Shown: positions 1-10,046 of the stretch, piece after piece
Layout of the letters: every line of letters begins with the position of its first letter
Numbering within the stretch: the first letter of the stretch is position 1
Source: CAVVIO01 sp963748095
GTDB taxonomy: Bacteria > Bacteroidota > Bacteroidia > Bacteroidales > UBA10428
Assembly (NCBI GenBank): GCA_963748095.1
Contig: CAVVIO010000015.1
Coordinates: forward strand, 15,402-79,401
Direction: 5' to 3'
Length of the DNA stretch: 64,000 nucleotides
The notes under the pieces: model-generated
What the model was told of the DNA's origin: nothing
Seen by the model: the letters and a program-made list of their open reading frames with translations, nothing else
Database searches by the model: none
Made by a program: the position numbers and the translations under genes

Positions 1-321
1 CTGCTAATGCTCCATAAATAAAATATTCCCCGGTATTGGGAAACGCCAGCATGCAGTAACCGATAAACATTACGATTATGCCCAATAGAATTGTTTTTCC
101 ATATCCAAGGATATTATCAGCTATAAATCCGCCTAACAATGGCAGAAAATAGATACCAAAAAGAAAAGCGCCGTATACATGACCAGTCTGGGTGGTGGAC
201 CAACCGAACTTGGCTTGCAGGTATAGCACAAATATAGCCAGCATCGTATAATAGCCGAAACGCTCGCCCATATTCGAGAAAAAAGCAACATATAATCCTT
301 TTGGGTGTCCTTTGAACATGA
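1..321 (-). CDS. POT/PTR-family proton-coupled oligopeptide transporter, N-terminal part (cut by window edge)
   Basis: Reading leftward from an ATG at 319-321 gives 107 codons that run off the window start. The protein begins MFKGHPKGLYVAFFSNMGER, followed by FGYYTMLAIFVLYLQ and then GHVYGAFLFGIYFLPLLGG. The segment with its E-R-F-x-Y-Y core is the helix-1 signature of the proton-dependent oligopeptide transporter family (ExxER-type motif). The hydrophobic stretches correspond to the first three membrane helices. Family members are about 450-550 residues long and import di/tripeptides with protons across the inner membrane, so roughly four fifths of the gene lies outside the window. The longer frame at 133-390 on the same strand is a shadow. 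The gene is divergent from nnr, with a 196-bp AT-rich intergenic region that should hold both promoters. Substrate is not predictable. Confidence 0.85.
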
Positions 322-517
322 TCTTATGGTTTTTAGTTTATAATTATCATTAATATTCTTCAAATATAAAATTGTTCCGTCGAATTTCAATTTTTTAAGT
401 TCATTACACGTTATTATTTTTATTTAGTGAAGGATTAAAAACAAAAGAATTAATTTTACTGTTAAAATTAAATGATATTTATTTTGTTTTCAATGAAACG
501 GAAACCAACACCCGAAT

Positions 518-2038
518 ATGAAAATACTCACTACGGAGCAAATACGACAGGCGGATAAATATACGATTCAACACGAACCGATCCGTTCCATTGACTTAAT
601 GGAGCGGGCAGCCTCAGCATTTACCGATTGGATGATCGGACATGTCAGCCGGCAAAAACCCATTAAAATATTTTGTGGCCCAGGCAATAACGGAGGTGAT
701 GGGTGGGCAATAGCCAGGCTTCTTGTCGATGAAGGATATATAGCCGTAAGCCTGTATCTACTGAAAATTTCGAATAAATTATCACCCGATTCGGAAATTA
801 ACAGGGAATATCTGATTACACAGGGTAAAGTATCGATAATTGAAATAGCTTCTGAGAGTGAATTTCCGGATATACATCCCGATGAGGTTGTGATCGACGG
901 GTTGTTCGGTTCGGGATTATCGAGGCCATTGGAAGGACTGGCTGTCGCACTTGTCAATTTTCTGAATAATTGCAGAAGATCACAGTTAATTGCCATCGAT
1001 ATACCCAGTGGCCTTTTCGGTGAAGACAACAGTGATAACGATCCACAGCATATTATTAAAGCGGATATAACGCTAACATTTCAGTTTCCGAAATTATCAT
1101 TTCTTTTTCCTGATAACGGAGCTTTTGTAGGAAAATGGGAAGTGATCCCCATTGGTCTTCATGAAGATTTTATACGTGATGTCGAAACGCCGTTTCATTA
1201 CCTTACCGGAAATGAAGTTTCAGCCATTATCCGGCCACGGGCTAAATTTTCTCATAAAGGTACTTATGGTAACGGGTTACTTATTTCCGGTTCCTATGGC
1301 ATGATGGGGGCGGCTATACTGGCTTCCGGGGCAGCTATTCGTTCGGGTATCGGGCTGGTAACGGCACACGTTCCCAGGTTTGGATACGCAATTTTACAGG
1401 GTGCTGTCCCCGAAGCGCTTATCAGCATCGACAGTTCGGATATCATTTTTTCGGAATATCCTCCGCTTGATAAATACAATGCCGTAGCAGTTGGTCCCGG
1501 GCTGGGCCAGAAAAAAAATTCGCAACAGGCATTGAGAAAACTGCTTACAGAAGTAAAAGTTCCACTGGTAATCGATGCCGACGGACTAAATATTATTTCA
1601 CAAAATCAGGAATGGATTGATCTCATCCCTGAAAATAGTATCATAACTCCGCATCCCAAGGAATTTGAACGGCTGTTTGGTAAATATGACGATCATTTTT
1701 CACGGAATAAAGCACAAATTGAATTATCTGTAAAACATAAACTGTACATTGTACTGAAAGGCGCCCATACCGCCATTTCATGTCCGGATGGTACCTGTTA
1801 TTTCAATACAACCGGGAATCCCGGAATGGCAACCGGTGGAAGTGGAGATGTGCTGACAGGTATCATACTTTCATTATTATCACAGGGATATCCTCCCAAA
1901 GAAGCGGCGCTGGCAGGTGTATATATTCACGGGCTTGCAGGAGACATAGCTGCTTCACAAACCGGACAACAGGCATTGATAGCCTCGGATATTATTAATA
2001 ATATAGGTAAAGCATTTATTAATCTGGAAAATTTATAA
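518..2038 (+). CDS. nnr: Bifunctional NAD(P)H-hydrate epimerase / ADP-dependent NAD(P)H-hydrate dehydratase
   Basis: The 506-residue protein fuses two repair enzymes, the usual bacterial arrangement. Residues about 1-215 are the YjeF N-terminal epimerase domain, starting MKILTTEQIRQAD and carrying the GPGNNGGDG glycine-rich motif and a VVIDGLFGSGL segment. Residues about 225-505 are the ribokinase-like dehydratase domain, with HKGTYGNGLLISGS, VIDADGLNI, ITPHPKEFERL and the nucleotide-binding GNPGMATGGSGDVLTGI motif. Together they epimerise and dehydrate damaged NAD(P)HX back to NAD(P)H in the cytoplasm. The gene is followed after 3 bp by the DUF4831 lipoprotein gene, so the two are probably co-transcribed. 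Length and motifs are complete. Confidence 0.96.
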   Translation: MKILTTEQIRQADKYTIQHEPIRSIDLMERAASAFTDWMIGHVSRQKPIKIFCGPGNNGGDGWAIARLLVDEGYIAVSLYLLKISNKLSPDSEINREYLITQGKVSIIEIASESEFPDIHPDEVVIDGLFGSGLSRPLEGLAVALVNFLNNCRRSQLIAIDIPSGLFGEDNSDNDPQHIIKADITLTFQFPKLSFLFPDNGAFVGKWEVIPIGLHEDFIRDVETPFHYLTGNEVSAIIRPRAKFSHKGTYGNGLLISGSYGMMGAAILASGAAIRSGIGLVTAHVPRFGYAILQGAVPEALISIDSSDIIFSEYPPLDKYNAVAVGPGLGQKKNSQQALRKLLTEVKVPLVIDADGLNIISQNQEWIDLIPENSIITPHPKEFERLFGKYDDHFSRNKAQIELSVKHKLYIVLKGAHTAISCPDGTCYFNTTGNPGMATGGSGDVLTGIILSLLSQGYPPKEAALAGVYIHGLAGDIAASQTGQQALIASDIINNIGKAFINLENL

Positions 2039-2041
2039 CAC

Positions 2042-3131
2042 ATGATAAAGAAAATATACAAGGTCTTTTTTTTGGTATTGTTTACAAGTTGCTCCATCAG
2101 TAAAAATTTTTACGTGACCAATGTACAGGACATGACGCAAATGGATAAAAGTGCGTTTATTTATGCACTGCCCCGCACAGTGGTTACTGCTGAAGTTACA
2201 GCCATCCGGCATGTTACGATTCCGGGGCCTTACCACGAATATGCTGATGAATTTCTGGGGATTAAAGATCGTACCTCATGAAAAACAGATGTTATGGACA
2301 ATTGATCATACCACCCTTGCCAGCCATGTCGAAGTGGATCCGGATTATTATTATTCCGTGAAGGATCCGGGCAGTGCCGTTCTGAAAAGCGGAATGTTTC
2401 AGTTAACTGAAAATGGATTAATACTGGATGCATCGAACGTGGGCCACTTTTCAAACAGGCTGGAAACCCCTTCGGATGAAGAGGGTAAGATACCTTTTAC
2501 CGATTTATCTGTCAAGAGGAACATAATTCACGAAAATGATACCGTTTATAAAAAAATTGTCCGGAATAACAGCGTGGTAAAAGTTCCCATGGTGAAAAAG
2601 CAGTGGACAAAAAAAACATTGGAAGAAAAAGCGGAAGAGGCAGCCAATTTTATTGTCAAGCTTCGAAAACGCAGGTTCAAACTACTTACCGGACAAAGTG
2701 AGTCGATACCAGGCGGGGATGGAATGGAAGCGGCCATAGAGGAACTGAATGATCTGGAAGCAGAATACCTGGCTTTATTTACCGGGAAAACCACTGACGA
2801 AGTATATGTCAGAACCTTTCAGGTTGTTCCTGAGGCAAATCGTCAGTTAACACGAACTGTACTTTTTCGGTTTTCCGAAACAGATGGTTTTTTTGAATCA
2901 AACGATGAATCAAAAGGAAAACCGATGGTCATTGAGATTACCGACCGTGGGACCACTAAAAGCCTGGAGCATCTGGCTTACCCTTATTCAGGTGTCAGCG
3001 CTCCGAATGTTCTGTTTTACCGCATTCCCGACAGGGCAGATGTGCGCTTAATTTATGGCAGCAGCATTCTTGCCGAAGCCGATATGAATATCTACCAGCA
3101 CGGGGCTGTTGTTCCCTATATTTTTCAGTAA
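2042..3131 (+). CDS. DUF4831-family lipoprotein, interrupted by a one-base frameshift near 2265-2275
   Basis: Two overlapping frames encode consecutive parts of one protein. The first (2042-2281) has a lipoprotein signal ending LVLFTSC, then YALPRTVVTAEV and the DUF4831 hallmark GPYHEYADEFLGIKD. The second continues with PHEKQMLWTIDHTTL, the EVDPDYYY segment, and a C-terminal half with RKRRFKLLTGQSE and LEAEYLALFTGKT, all typical of the family. The frame moves from phase 2 to phase 0, meaning one extra base (or two missing) around 2265-2275. Removing one base gives about 362 residues, in the normal range for the family. DUF4831 proteins are Bacteroidales envelope proteins of unknown function. 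The gene follows nnr by 3 bp. No slippery sequence suggests programmed shifting. Sequencing error or a pseudogene are the options. Confidence 0.8.
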
Positions 3132-3139
3132 AATAAGGT

Positions 3140-3688
3140 TTATTGATCCTGTGTTGTTTCTGCTTTTACCGGTGAAGTATAGGATGTCTTGAAATCCTGG
3201 AATGATTCTTTTAAATAATGATTGCCCCCGACAAACTTAATGATCGGATCTAATTGTTCGGCTTTGATATATCCCTGCAGGGGTTCGAAAGGCCGGCCCT
3301 GTTCGTCGATAAAAACGATCGACGGATATGCCAGTTTACCCTTTAACAGCGCTGCGGCTAGTTCATTATAACCACGGCTTCCCTGCGGCACGAATTTATA
3401 GGTTTTCCCCAGGAAGGTTACGCTGTCTTTATCTTCTGCATTAAATTTAACAGGATAGAAATTTTTATTCAGATAGTCGGCAATAACCTCCTGACTATAA
3501 GTATTTTTATCCATTACTTTACACCATCCGCACCAGTCGGTGTAAATATCAATCATCATTTTTCGGGGTTCTTTTTTATTCAACGCGGTAGCTTCTTCAA
3601 TAGTGTACCATTTTACTTTTTCCTGTGAAAAACCGCTTAAACTTAACAAAGCAAGGTTGAAAACTATCAATAATCGTAACATCACCAT
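3140..3688 (-). CDS. Exported thioredoxin-fold protein with WCGWCK active site
   Basis: The 182-residue protein has an N-terminal signal peptide (about residues 1-21, ending SLSGFSQ) and a thioredoxin-like domain with the redox motif TDWCGWCKVMD near residue 52. This motif and the following KNTYSQEVIADYLN pattern are those of the thioredoxin_7/DUF255-like group used for periplasmic thiol reduction or disulfide exchange. A cis-proline loop candidate is AYPSIVF near residue 120. It should act in the periplasm. Its partner is unknown. It is convergent with the DUF4831 gene (8-bp gap). The next methionine, two codons in, is an equally possible start. Confidence 0.85.
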   Translation of the reverse strand: MVMLRLLIVFNLALLSLSGFSQEKVKWYTIEEATALNKKEPRKMMIDIYTDWCGWCKVMDKNTYSQEVIADYLNKNFYPVKFNAEDKDSVTFLGKTYKFVPQGSRGYNELAAALLKGKLAYPSIVFIDEQGRPFEPLQGYIKAEQLDPIIKFVGGNHYLKESFQDFKTSYTSPVKAETTQDQ

Positions 3689-3899
3689 TCAACAAATTAG
3701 TATAAAAAACACTGTCTTTATTTAAACGCAAGTTAGGTATTTTTGTTTTACAGTATTGTTAATACCTTGTTAAAGTTGGATTTTACCAGTTTCATAAAAG
3801 AGATTTATAGATTATATAGGTTAGAGAGGATGATAATTGTCCTGTAGGACTTCAATATTTTGTCGTAATTTTATAGTTTTAAAATAAAAAAGTAAAATA

Positions 3900-5363
3900 A
3901 TGGATGTTAACAAAATTACTGAACTGAAGCCGGAATTGCTCTGGAAGAATTTTTATAACCTGACGCAAATTCCACGGCCATCGAAAAAAGAAGAAAAAGT
4001 CATTCAGTTTGTTCGTGAATTTGGCGAAAAACTCAAACTGGATGTTGAAGTTGATAATGTAGGAAATGTAGTGATAAAAAAACCTGCCACTGCAGGAATG
4101 GAAAACAGGAAAGGGGTGGTTTTACAATCACATCTGGATATGGTTCCGCAAAAAAACAGTGATTCCAGTCACGATTTTGAAAAGGACCCCATTCAGGCTT
4201 ATGTTGATGGTGAATGGGTTACTGCAAAGGGAACAACCCTGGGTTCTGATAATGGTATAGGCGTTTCTGCAATTATGTCCATCCTCGAATCGGATAATAT
4301 TGAGCATGGGCCAATCGAAGCATTGTTTACCATCGATGAGGAGACCGGTATGACAGGTGCTTTTGCTCTGAAACCCGGGAATCTCAAAGGCGATATTTTA
4401 CTGAACCTCGACTCGGAAGATGAAGGAGAATTATACGTAGGCTGCGCGGGTGGAATTAATGCGAATATTTCTTTCGCTATTAACCGTGAAAATTTCCCGG
4501 CCAATCATAAAGCATATAAGATATCCATATCGGGACTTAAAGGCGGACACTCCGGATTAGATATTAACATGGGAAGGGGAAACTCGAATAAGGTAATGGT
4601 ACGATTATTATGGAAAGCTACCAGGGAGTTTCAGATAAAATTAAGCGATATCGAAGGCGGTAATCTTCGCAATGCCATTCCCAGGGAAGCATATGCTGTT
4701 GTAGCTGTTCCTGCTGAAAAAGAAAAAGACTTTACCGAAGTAGTAAAGAAATTTGCAGCAACCATTACATCCGAATTATCAGGAACAGAACCTGATCTGA
4801 AAATTCAGGCAAGTCCTTGTGATACTCCTAAGACGATTATTGATACGGATACGCAAATAAATATTCTGAATGCCGTATATGCCTGTCCGAACGGCGTTAT
4901 TCGTATGAGCGATGCAGTACCCGGACTGGTAGAAACTTCAACCAACCTGGCTGTTGTAAAATCGGAAGAAAACAAAGTGGTCGTACTTTGCCTGTTGCGT
5001 GGCTCTGTAGACTCAGCCAAGGCCGGACTGGCGGACCGTATGCGGGGATTATTCGAACTGGCAGGTGCCGAAGTAAGTTTCGACGGTGATTACCCGGGTT
5101 GGAAACCCAATATGAATTCTGCCATACTGAATACCATGCAGGACGTTTATAATAAGAAGTTTGGTAAGAAACCGGGGATACTTGCTATTCACGCCGGACT
5201 GGAATGCGGAATCATCGGGGGTGCGTATCCGAACCTGGATATGATCTCATTCGGACCAACTATTCGTTTTCCACATTCTCCGGACGAAAAGGTGAACATT
5301 CCGAGTGTTCAGAAATTCTGGGATTTTCTGACCGAAACCCTTCGGAATATTCCTTTAAAATAA
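3900..5363 (+). CDS. pepD: Aminoacyl-histidine dipeptidase (M20 family, PepD)
   Basis: This 487-residue protein matches the cytosolic beta-alanyl-histidine/Xaa-His dipeptidase family in length and motif order. The di-metal M20 centre is visible: H78 and D80 in QSHLDMV, D117 in TLGSDNGIG, E147/E148 in TIDEETGMTGA, D171 in LNLDSEDEG, and a late histidine in RFPHSPDEKV. An inserted dimerisation (lid) domain occupies about residues 190-370. It hydrolyses dipeptides such as carnosine, supplying amino acids. It may complement the POT-type peptide importer at the window start, though the two are not in one operon. It converges with metF (13-bp gap). Confidence 0.95.
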   Translation: MDVNKITELKPELLWKNFYNLTQIPRPSKKEEKVIQFVREFGEKLKLDVEVDNVGNVVIKKPATAGMENRKGVVLQSHLDMVPQKNSDSSHDFEKDPIQAYVDGEWVTAKGTTLGSDNGIGVSAIMSILESDNIEHGPIEALFTIDEETGMTGAFALKPGNLKGDILLNLDSEDEGELYVGCAGGINANISFAINRENFPANHKAYKISISGLKGGHSGLDINMGRGNSNKVMVRLLWKATREFQIKLSDIEGGNLRNAIPREAYAVVAVPAEKEKDFTEVVKKFAATITSELSGTEPDLKIQASPCDTPKTIIDTDTQINILNAVYACPNGVIRMSDAVPGLVETSTNLAVVKSEENKVVVLCLLRGSVDSAKAGLADRMRGLFELAGAEVSFDGDYPGWKPNMNSAILNTMQDVYNKKFGKKPGILAIHAGLECGIIGGAYPNLDMISFGPTIRFPHSPDEKVNIPSVQKFWDFLTETLRNIPLK

Positions 5364-5376
5364 TTCGGGAATCCAA

Positions 5377-6234
5377 TTATAAAGATTCGTAAATTTCAAT
5401 AGCCGCCCGGGATTTGTTTAATGTATAAAAATGAATTCCGGGCGCGCCTTTGTCAAGTAATTCACGACATTGCCGGATCGTATATTCAACCCCTATATCA
5501 TGGGATTTATCCGGGTTGTCTTTATTTGCCTCCAGTAATTCCGTAAGTTCTTTCGGAATTTTTGTTCCTGACATTTTCGTGAAACGCTCTATTTGCCGGT
5601 ATGCGGTAATAGGTATAATTCCCGGAATAATTCGGCAGTTTATCCCTGCTTCCCTGGCATCACGAAGGAATTCGAAATAGTATTTATTGTCGAAAAATAA
5701 TTGAGTAATTAAAAAATCGGTGCCGGCATCTACTTTTTGTTTAAGATGCAAAAGATCAGCATGAAATGAATCGGCTTCGGGGTGCTTTTCTACATAACAG
5801 GCTCCTGCTTTCACAAAGTTAAAATGACTTCCTACGAATTCAATAAGATCACTCGCATACCTGAAGCCATTTGCAGGAGCAACAAAATTTTCCTGATCTT
5901 TCGGAGGATCACCCCTTAGTAACATGAGGTTTTTTATGCCGATCGACTCCAGGTATTTCATATCTTTTTTCACCTTTTCTTTTGATGCATTTACACAGGT
6001 ATAATGCGCTACCGTGGTTAAACCGATTTTATTTTGCAGGTAATTGACAAGCGAAAAAGTACGTTCCTGATTGGAACCGCCTGCGCCGTAAGTTACCGTT
6101 ACAAACGAAGGAGAAAGCCGCATAAGCTGGCCTACATTTATACCAAAATCAACAGCCGATATTTCGTCTTTCGGAGGGAAAAACTCAAATGAAAATGTCT
6201 TTTCCTGTTGTTTAAAAAGTTCGGTGATTTTCAT
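5377..6234 (-). CDS. metF: 5,10-methylenetetrahydrofolate reductase
   Basis: The 285-residue protein begins MKITELFKQQ and continues with FSFEFFPPKD, the strand-1 signature of the MetF TIM barrel; it also has VTYGAGGSN, LMLLRGDPP and TDFLITQLFFDN, which line the FAD and folate sites. It reduces methylene-THF to methyl-THF in the cytoplasm, the methyl donor for the MetH enzyme encoded directly upstream. The gap to metH is 24 bp on the same strand, so the pair is an operon, and both should be under the SAM-I riboswitch upstream of metH. Length is at the short end of the family but the C terminus looks complete (GIHFYTLNKS). Confidence 0.96.
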   Translation of the reverse strand: MKITELFKQQEKTFSFEFFPPKDEISAVDFGINVGQLMRLSPSFVTVTYGAGGSNQERTFSLVNYLQNKIGLTTVAHYTCVNASKEKVKKDMKYLESIGIKNLMLLRGDPPKDQENFVAPANGFRYASDLIEFVGSHFNFVKAGACYVEKHPEADSFHADLLHLKQKVDAGTDFLITQLFFDNKYYFEFLRDAREAGINCRIIPGIIPITAYRQIERFTKMSGTKIPKELTELLEANKDNPDKSHDIGVEYTIRQCRELLDKGAPGIHFYTLNKSRAAIEIYESL

Positions 6235-6258
6235 GTTTTAAAAATAGATCGGATTTTC

Positions 6259-9200
6259 TTATTTATAATTCAGGTTTGATGCCAGCCATGATTCGATAAG
6301 TTCGGGAGAAACTCCTTTTCGCAGGGCATAATCGTCCACCTGATCGCGTGATATCTTGCCTACAAAAAAATATTTCGATTCGGGATGGGCAAATACCAGT
6401 CCGCTGACAGATGCTGCCGGATACATCATATAACTTGAGGTGAGGCTGATATCCGCATTTTTTGCACCATCCAGCAACTGAAAAAGTGTACTTTTTTCCG
6501 AATGATCGGGGCATGCCGGGTAACCATGTGCCGGCCTTATACCTTTGTAGTTTTCAAGCAGGAGTTCTTCCAGGCTCAGATTTTCATCGGGTTGATACCC
6601 CCAGAACTCTTTTCTTATCCTCAGATGTAATAATTCGGTGAAAGCTTCTGCCAGTCTGTCTGCCAGCGCTTTAATCATGATACTGCTGTAATCGTCCAGG
6701 TCGTCTTCAAATTCTTTCAGCGCTTTTTCAATTCCAAGTCCGGCGGTATTGGCAAAAGCACCCAGGTAATCGATCTTCCCACTGTCTTTCGGGGCAATGA
6801 AATCCGCCAGACACAGGTTGGGACTGTCGTCTTCTTTTTTTGCCTGATTTCTTAAGTTACGAAAAGTGGCAATAACATTTTTACGGTCCTCCTTTTCATA
6901 CACCTCAATATCATCGCCTATCGAATTGGCAGGGAAAAAGCCTACTACAGCCTTGGCGGTCAGTAATTTTTCATGAATAATACGGTCAAGCATTTTATTG
7001 GCATCTTCGAAAAGTTTTCGGGCTTCAGTTCCCATTTTAGGATCATCCAGCAGATCGGGGAATTTACCCCGCAGTTGCCATGTCACAAAGAAAAATACCC
7101 AACTGATATATGGCCTGATCTCTTCTATCGGGTAATCATCAAATACTTTGAGTCCTAAAAATTTGGGTTTAATAATTTGGGTCTTTTCCCAGTCGATCCT
7201 GAATGCATTTTTACGGGCATCGGCAAGCGAAATATAGTTTACCTTCGATTTGGCGCCTGCATATGTTTGTCGTAATTCCTCGTATTCCTGTTTTACTTTC
7301 TCAACAAAATTATCTTTCTGGGTTTTTGACAGCAGGTTACTGACAACACCTACACTTTTTGAAGCATCTTTCACATGAATGACCGGTGGTCCATAGTTGG
7401 GTTCGATCTTCACGGCAGTATGTATTTTCGAAGTAGTTGCTCCACCTATCAGCAAGGGTTTATTCATTCCTTTCTTTTCCATCTCCTGCGCAATCTCTAC
7501 CATTATTTCCAGTGAAGGTGTGATCAGACCGCTTAATCCTATGATATCCACATTTTTTTCTTCAGCTGTTTGCAATATTTTTTCCGTAGGTACCATCACA
7601 CCCAGGTCGATCACTTCGTAATTGTTACAGGCAAGCACTACTCCCACGATATTTTTACCGATATCATGTACGTCTCCTTTTACTGTAGCCATCAGAATTC
7701 TTCCGATGCTGCCGTTTTCTCCCGTATCCCCGATCTCTTTTTCTTCTTCAATATAGGGGAGGAGCATAGCAACTGCTTTTTTCATTACCCGGGCACTTTT
7801 CACTACCTGGGGAAGGAACATTTTGCCCGATCCGAAAAGATCGCCGACTACTCCCATGCCATCCATCAGTGGACCTTCAATCACATTCAGCGATTTGGGA
7901 TACAATAACCTGGCTTCGAGTACATCCTGTTCTATGAAATCGACAATTCCTTTCACCAGGGAATAACTTAAACGTTCCTGCACGGTACCGTTACGCCAGT
8001 CCTGTTGTTTTTCTTCTTTTTTATCTTTCTGCTTTACATTTTCGGCAAAGGTAATCAACCGTTCTGTGCCGTCCGGCCGGCGGTTTAATATAACATCTTC
8101 TACCAGCTCAAGCAGATCCTTCGGTATATTATCATAAATTTCGAGCATGGCCGGATTAACAATCCCCATGTCCATTCCCGCTTTGGTTGCGTGATATAAA
8201 AAAGCAGAATGAATGGCTTCCCGAACCACGTTATTTCCCCTGAAAGAAAACGAAAGGTTACTTATTCCGCCACTTATTTTGGCATACGGCAGGTTTTCCT
8301 TTATCCACCGGGTGGCATTGAGAAAATCGACTGCATAATTGTTGTGTTCCTCCATGCCGGTTGCAATGGCCAGGATGTTGGGATCGAAGATGATATTTTC
8401 AGGTGGAAATTTTACCTCATTCACCAGAATATCATAAGCCCTTTTACAAATATTAATTTTCCGTTCGAACGAATCAGCCTGTCCTTTCTCGTCAAAAGCC
8501 ATAACTACTGCGGCAGCACCGTATAATTTAACCTTTTCCGCATGTTCTTTAAAGACATCTTCACCTTCTTTCAGACTGATAGAATTGACAATGGATTTTC
8601 CCTGGACACATTTCAATCCTTTTTCGATTACACTCCATTTCGAGGAGTCGATCATAATGGGTATTTTAGCAATATCCGGTTCGGCAGCCACCATGTTCAG
8701 AAATCTTACCATAGCAGTTTCTGCATCCAGCATCGCATCATCCATGCAAACATCCAGCACCTGGGCGCCTCCTTCTACCTGATCACGGGCAATGGTTAAA
8801 GCTTCCTCGTATTTCTCATCCATAATAAGACGGGCGAATTTCTTCGACCCGGCAACATTTGTCCGTTCCCCGATATTGATAAAGTTGCTTTCTTTGTCTA
8901 TCAATAAAGGTTCCAGGCCACTTAATCGGGTTTTATGGGAAAGGGCAGGTTTGTTTCTTTTATTGTACTGATGTGCTAACTCTGCAAAAGCTTTAATATG
9001 TTCGGGTGTGGTTCCGCAGCAACCCCCAATGATATTTACTGTGTTTTTATCAAGATAAGTTTTGAATTGCTCTGCCATGTATTCCGGTCCCTCATCGTAA
9101 CCACCGAACTGGTTGGGAAGCCCGGCATTGGGATGGGCACTTACATAAAAAGGCGCTTTTTTACTGAGTTCTTCCACATAAGGTTGCATATCTTTTGCTC

Positions 9201-9945
9201 CCAGCGCACAGTTTACTCCCACACTTAATAATTCGATGTGGGAAACGGAATTCAGGAATGCCTCGATAGTCTGACCGGAAAGTGTCCTGCCGCTGGCATC
9301 GGTAATCGTACCTGACACCATAATCGGAACTTCTTTACTTTTCTTTTTAAATGTTTCCTCGATGGCAAACAATGCAGCTTTGGCGTTCAGGGTATCAAAT
9401 ACAGTTTCGATCAGTAATAAATCTACTCCTCCGTCAAGTAAACCTTCGGTCTGTTCGCTGTAAGCTTGTACCAGATTGTCGAAAGTAACAGCCCGGTAAC
9501 CCGGATCATTTACATTCGGAGATAAAGAAGCTGTTTTATTGGTCGGTCCGATAGATCCGGCAACGAACCTCGGTTTTTCGGGGGTTTTAGCAGTAAAAGC
9601 AGCGGCTGTTTCCGAAGCTATTTGCGCTGATGTCCGGTTCATTTCATAAGCCAGGTCTTCCAAATGATAGTCTGCCATAGAAATCCGGTTGGCATTGAAC
9701 GTGTTGGTTTCAATGATATCAGCTCCTGCCTCCAGGTAACGGGCATGGATTGTTTTTATGATCTGCGGTTGGGTCAGCGACAAGAGATCATTATTCCCTT
9801 TCAGATCGTGTGGAAAATCCCGGAATCGTTCGCCGCGGTAATCTTCTTCCTTCAGTTTATGTTCCTGGATAAGGCTTCCCATTGCTCCATCGAGCACCAG
9901 TATACGCTGTTCGAGTTCGTGATATATATCGGGTCGTTTACTCAT
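6259..9945 (-). CDS. metH: Cobalamin-dependent methionine synthase
   Basis: The 1228-residue protein has all four MetH modules. The homocysteine-binding barrel (about 1-325) carries zinc ligands C246 in GVNCALG and C309/C310 in GGCCGTTP. The pterin-binding domain (about 350-610) starts FINIGERTNVAGS. The cobalamin domain (about 655-880) has the base-off motif D758-x-H760-x-x-G763 (DVHDIGKN) and GLSGLITPSLEIM. The C-terminal reactivation domain (about 900-1228) has RPAHGYPACPDHSEK, which binds SAM. It transfers the methyl group of methyl-THF to homocysteine. It is the first gene of metH-metF and lies about 100 nt downstream of a SAM-I riboswitch, so expression should fall when SAM is plentiful. 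No frameshift despite the length. Confidence 0.98.
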   Translation of the reverse strand: MSKRPDIYHELEQRILVLDGAMGSLIQEHKLKEEDYRGERFRDFPHDLKGNNDLLSLTQPQIIKTIHARYLEAGADIIETNTFNANRISMADYHLEDLAYEMNRTSAQIASETAAAFTAKTPEKPRFVAGSIGPTNKTASLSPNVNDPGYRAVTFDNLVQAYSEQTEGLLDGGVDLLLIETVFDTLNAKAALFAIEETFKKKSKEVPIMVSGTITDASGRTLSGQTIEAFLNSVSHIELLSVGVNCALGAKDMQPYVEELSKKAPFYVSAHPNAGLPNQFGGYDEGPEYMAEQFKTYLDKNTVNIIGGCCGTTPEHIKAFAELAHQYNKRNKPALSHKTRLSGLEPLLIDKESNFINIGERTNVAGSKKFARLIMDEKYEEALTIARDQVEGGAQVLDVCMDDAMLDAETAMVRFLNMVAAEPDIAKIPIMIDSSKWSVIEKGLKCVQGKSIVNSISLKEGEDVFKEHAEKVKLYGAAAVVMAFDEKGQADSFERKINICKRAYDILVNEVKFPPENIIFDPNILAIATGMEEHNNYAVDFLNATRWIKENLPYAKISGGISNLSFSFRGNNVVREAIHSAFLYHATKAGMDMGIVNPAMLEIYDNIPKDLLELVEDVILNRRPDGTERLITFAENVKQKDKKEEKQQDWRNGTVQERLSYSLVKGIVDFIEQDVLEARLLYPKSLNVIEGPLMDGMGVVGDLFGSGKMFLPQVVKSARVMKKAVAMLLPYIEEEKEIGDTGENGSIGRILMATVKGDVHDIGKNIVGVVLACNNYEVIDLGVMVPTEKILQTAEEKNVDIIGLSGLITPSLEIMVEIAQEMEKKGMNKPLLIGGATTSKIHTAVKIEPNYGPPVIHVKDASKSVGVVSNLLSKTQKDNFVEKVKQEYEELRQTYAGAKSKVNYISLADARKNAFRIDWEKTQIIKPKFLGLKVFDDYPIEEIRPYISWVFFFVTWQLRGKFPDLLDDPKMGTEARKLFEDANKMLDRIIHEKLLTAKAVVGFFPANSIGDDIEVYEKEDRKNVIATFRNLRNQAKKEDDSPNLCLADFIAPKDSGKIDYLGAFANTAGLGIEKALKEFEDDLDDYSSIMIKALADRLAEAFTELLHLRIRKEFWGYQPDENLSLEELLLENYKGIRPAHGYPACPDHSEKSTLFQLLDGAKNADISLTSSYMMYPAASVSGLVFAHPESKYFFVGKISRDQVDDYALRKGVSPELIESWLASNLNYK

Positions 9946-10046
9946 TGTTATTTTTAAATAGTTTTAATAAAATCTTATGATCTGTGCAAATATATCAATC
10001 TGCATGTTGAATAACTCAGCTATTTAACAAAAATGTTATTTTTTGT

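Noticed and set aside
133..390. Open frame of 85 codons on the minus strand at the window start
   Set aside because: It is out of frame with the real POT-family transporter read from 321, which has clear family motifs; the 85-codon product has none.
568..1029. Long antisense frames inside nnr, metH, tex, tonB and other genes
   Set aside because: They are mirror frames of well-supported genes, lack domains or signals, and follow the codon pattern of the opposite strand.
2260..2281. Programmed ribosomal frameshift in the DUF4831 gene
   Set aside because: No slippery heptamer, RF2-like shift site or stimulatory hairpin is present, and similar simple indels occur in unrelated genes in the window.
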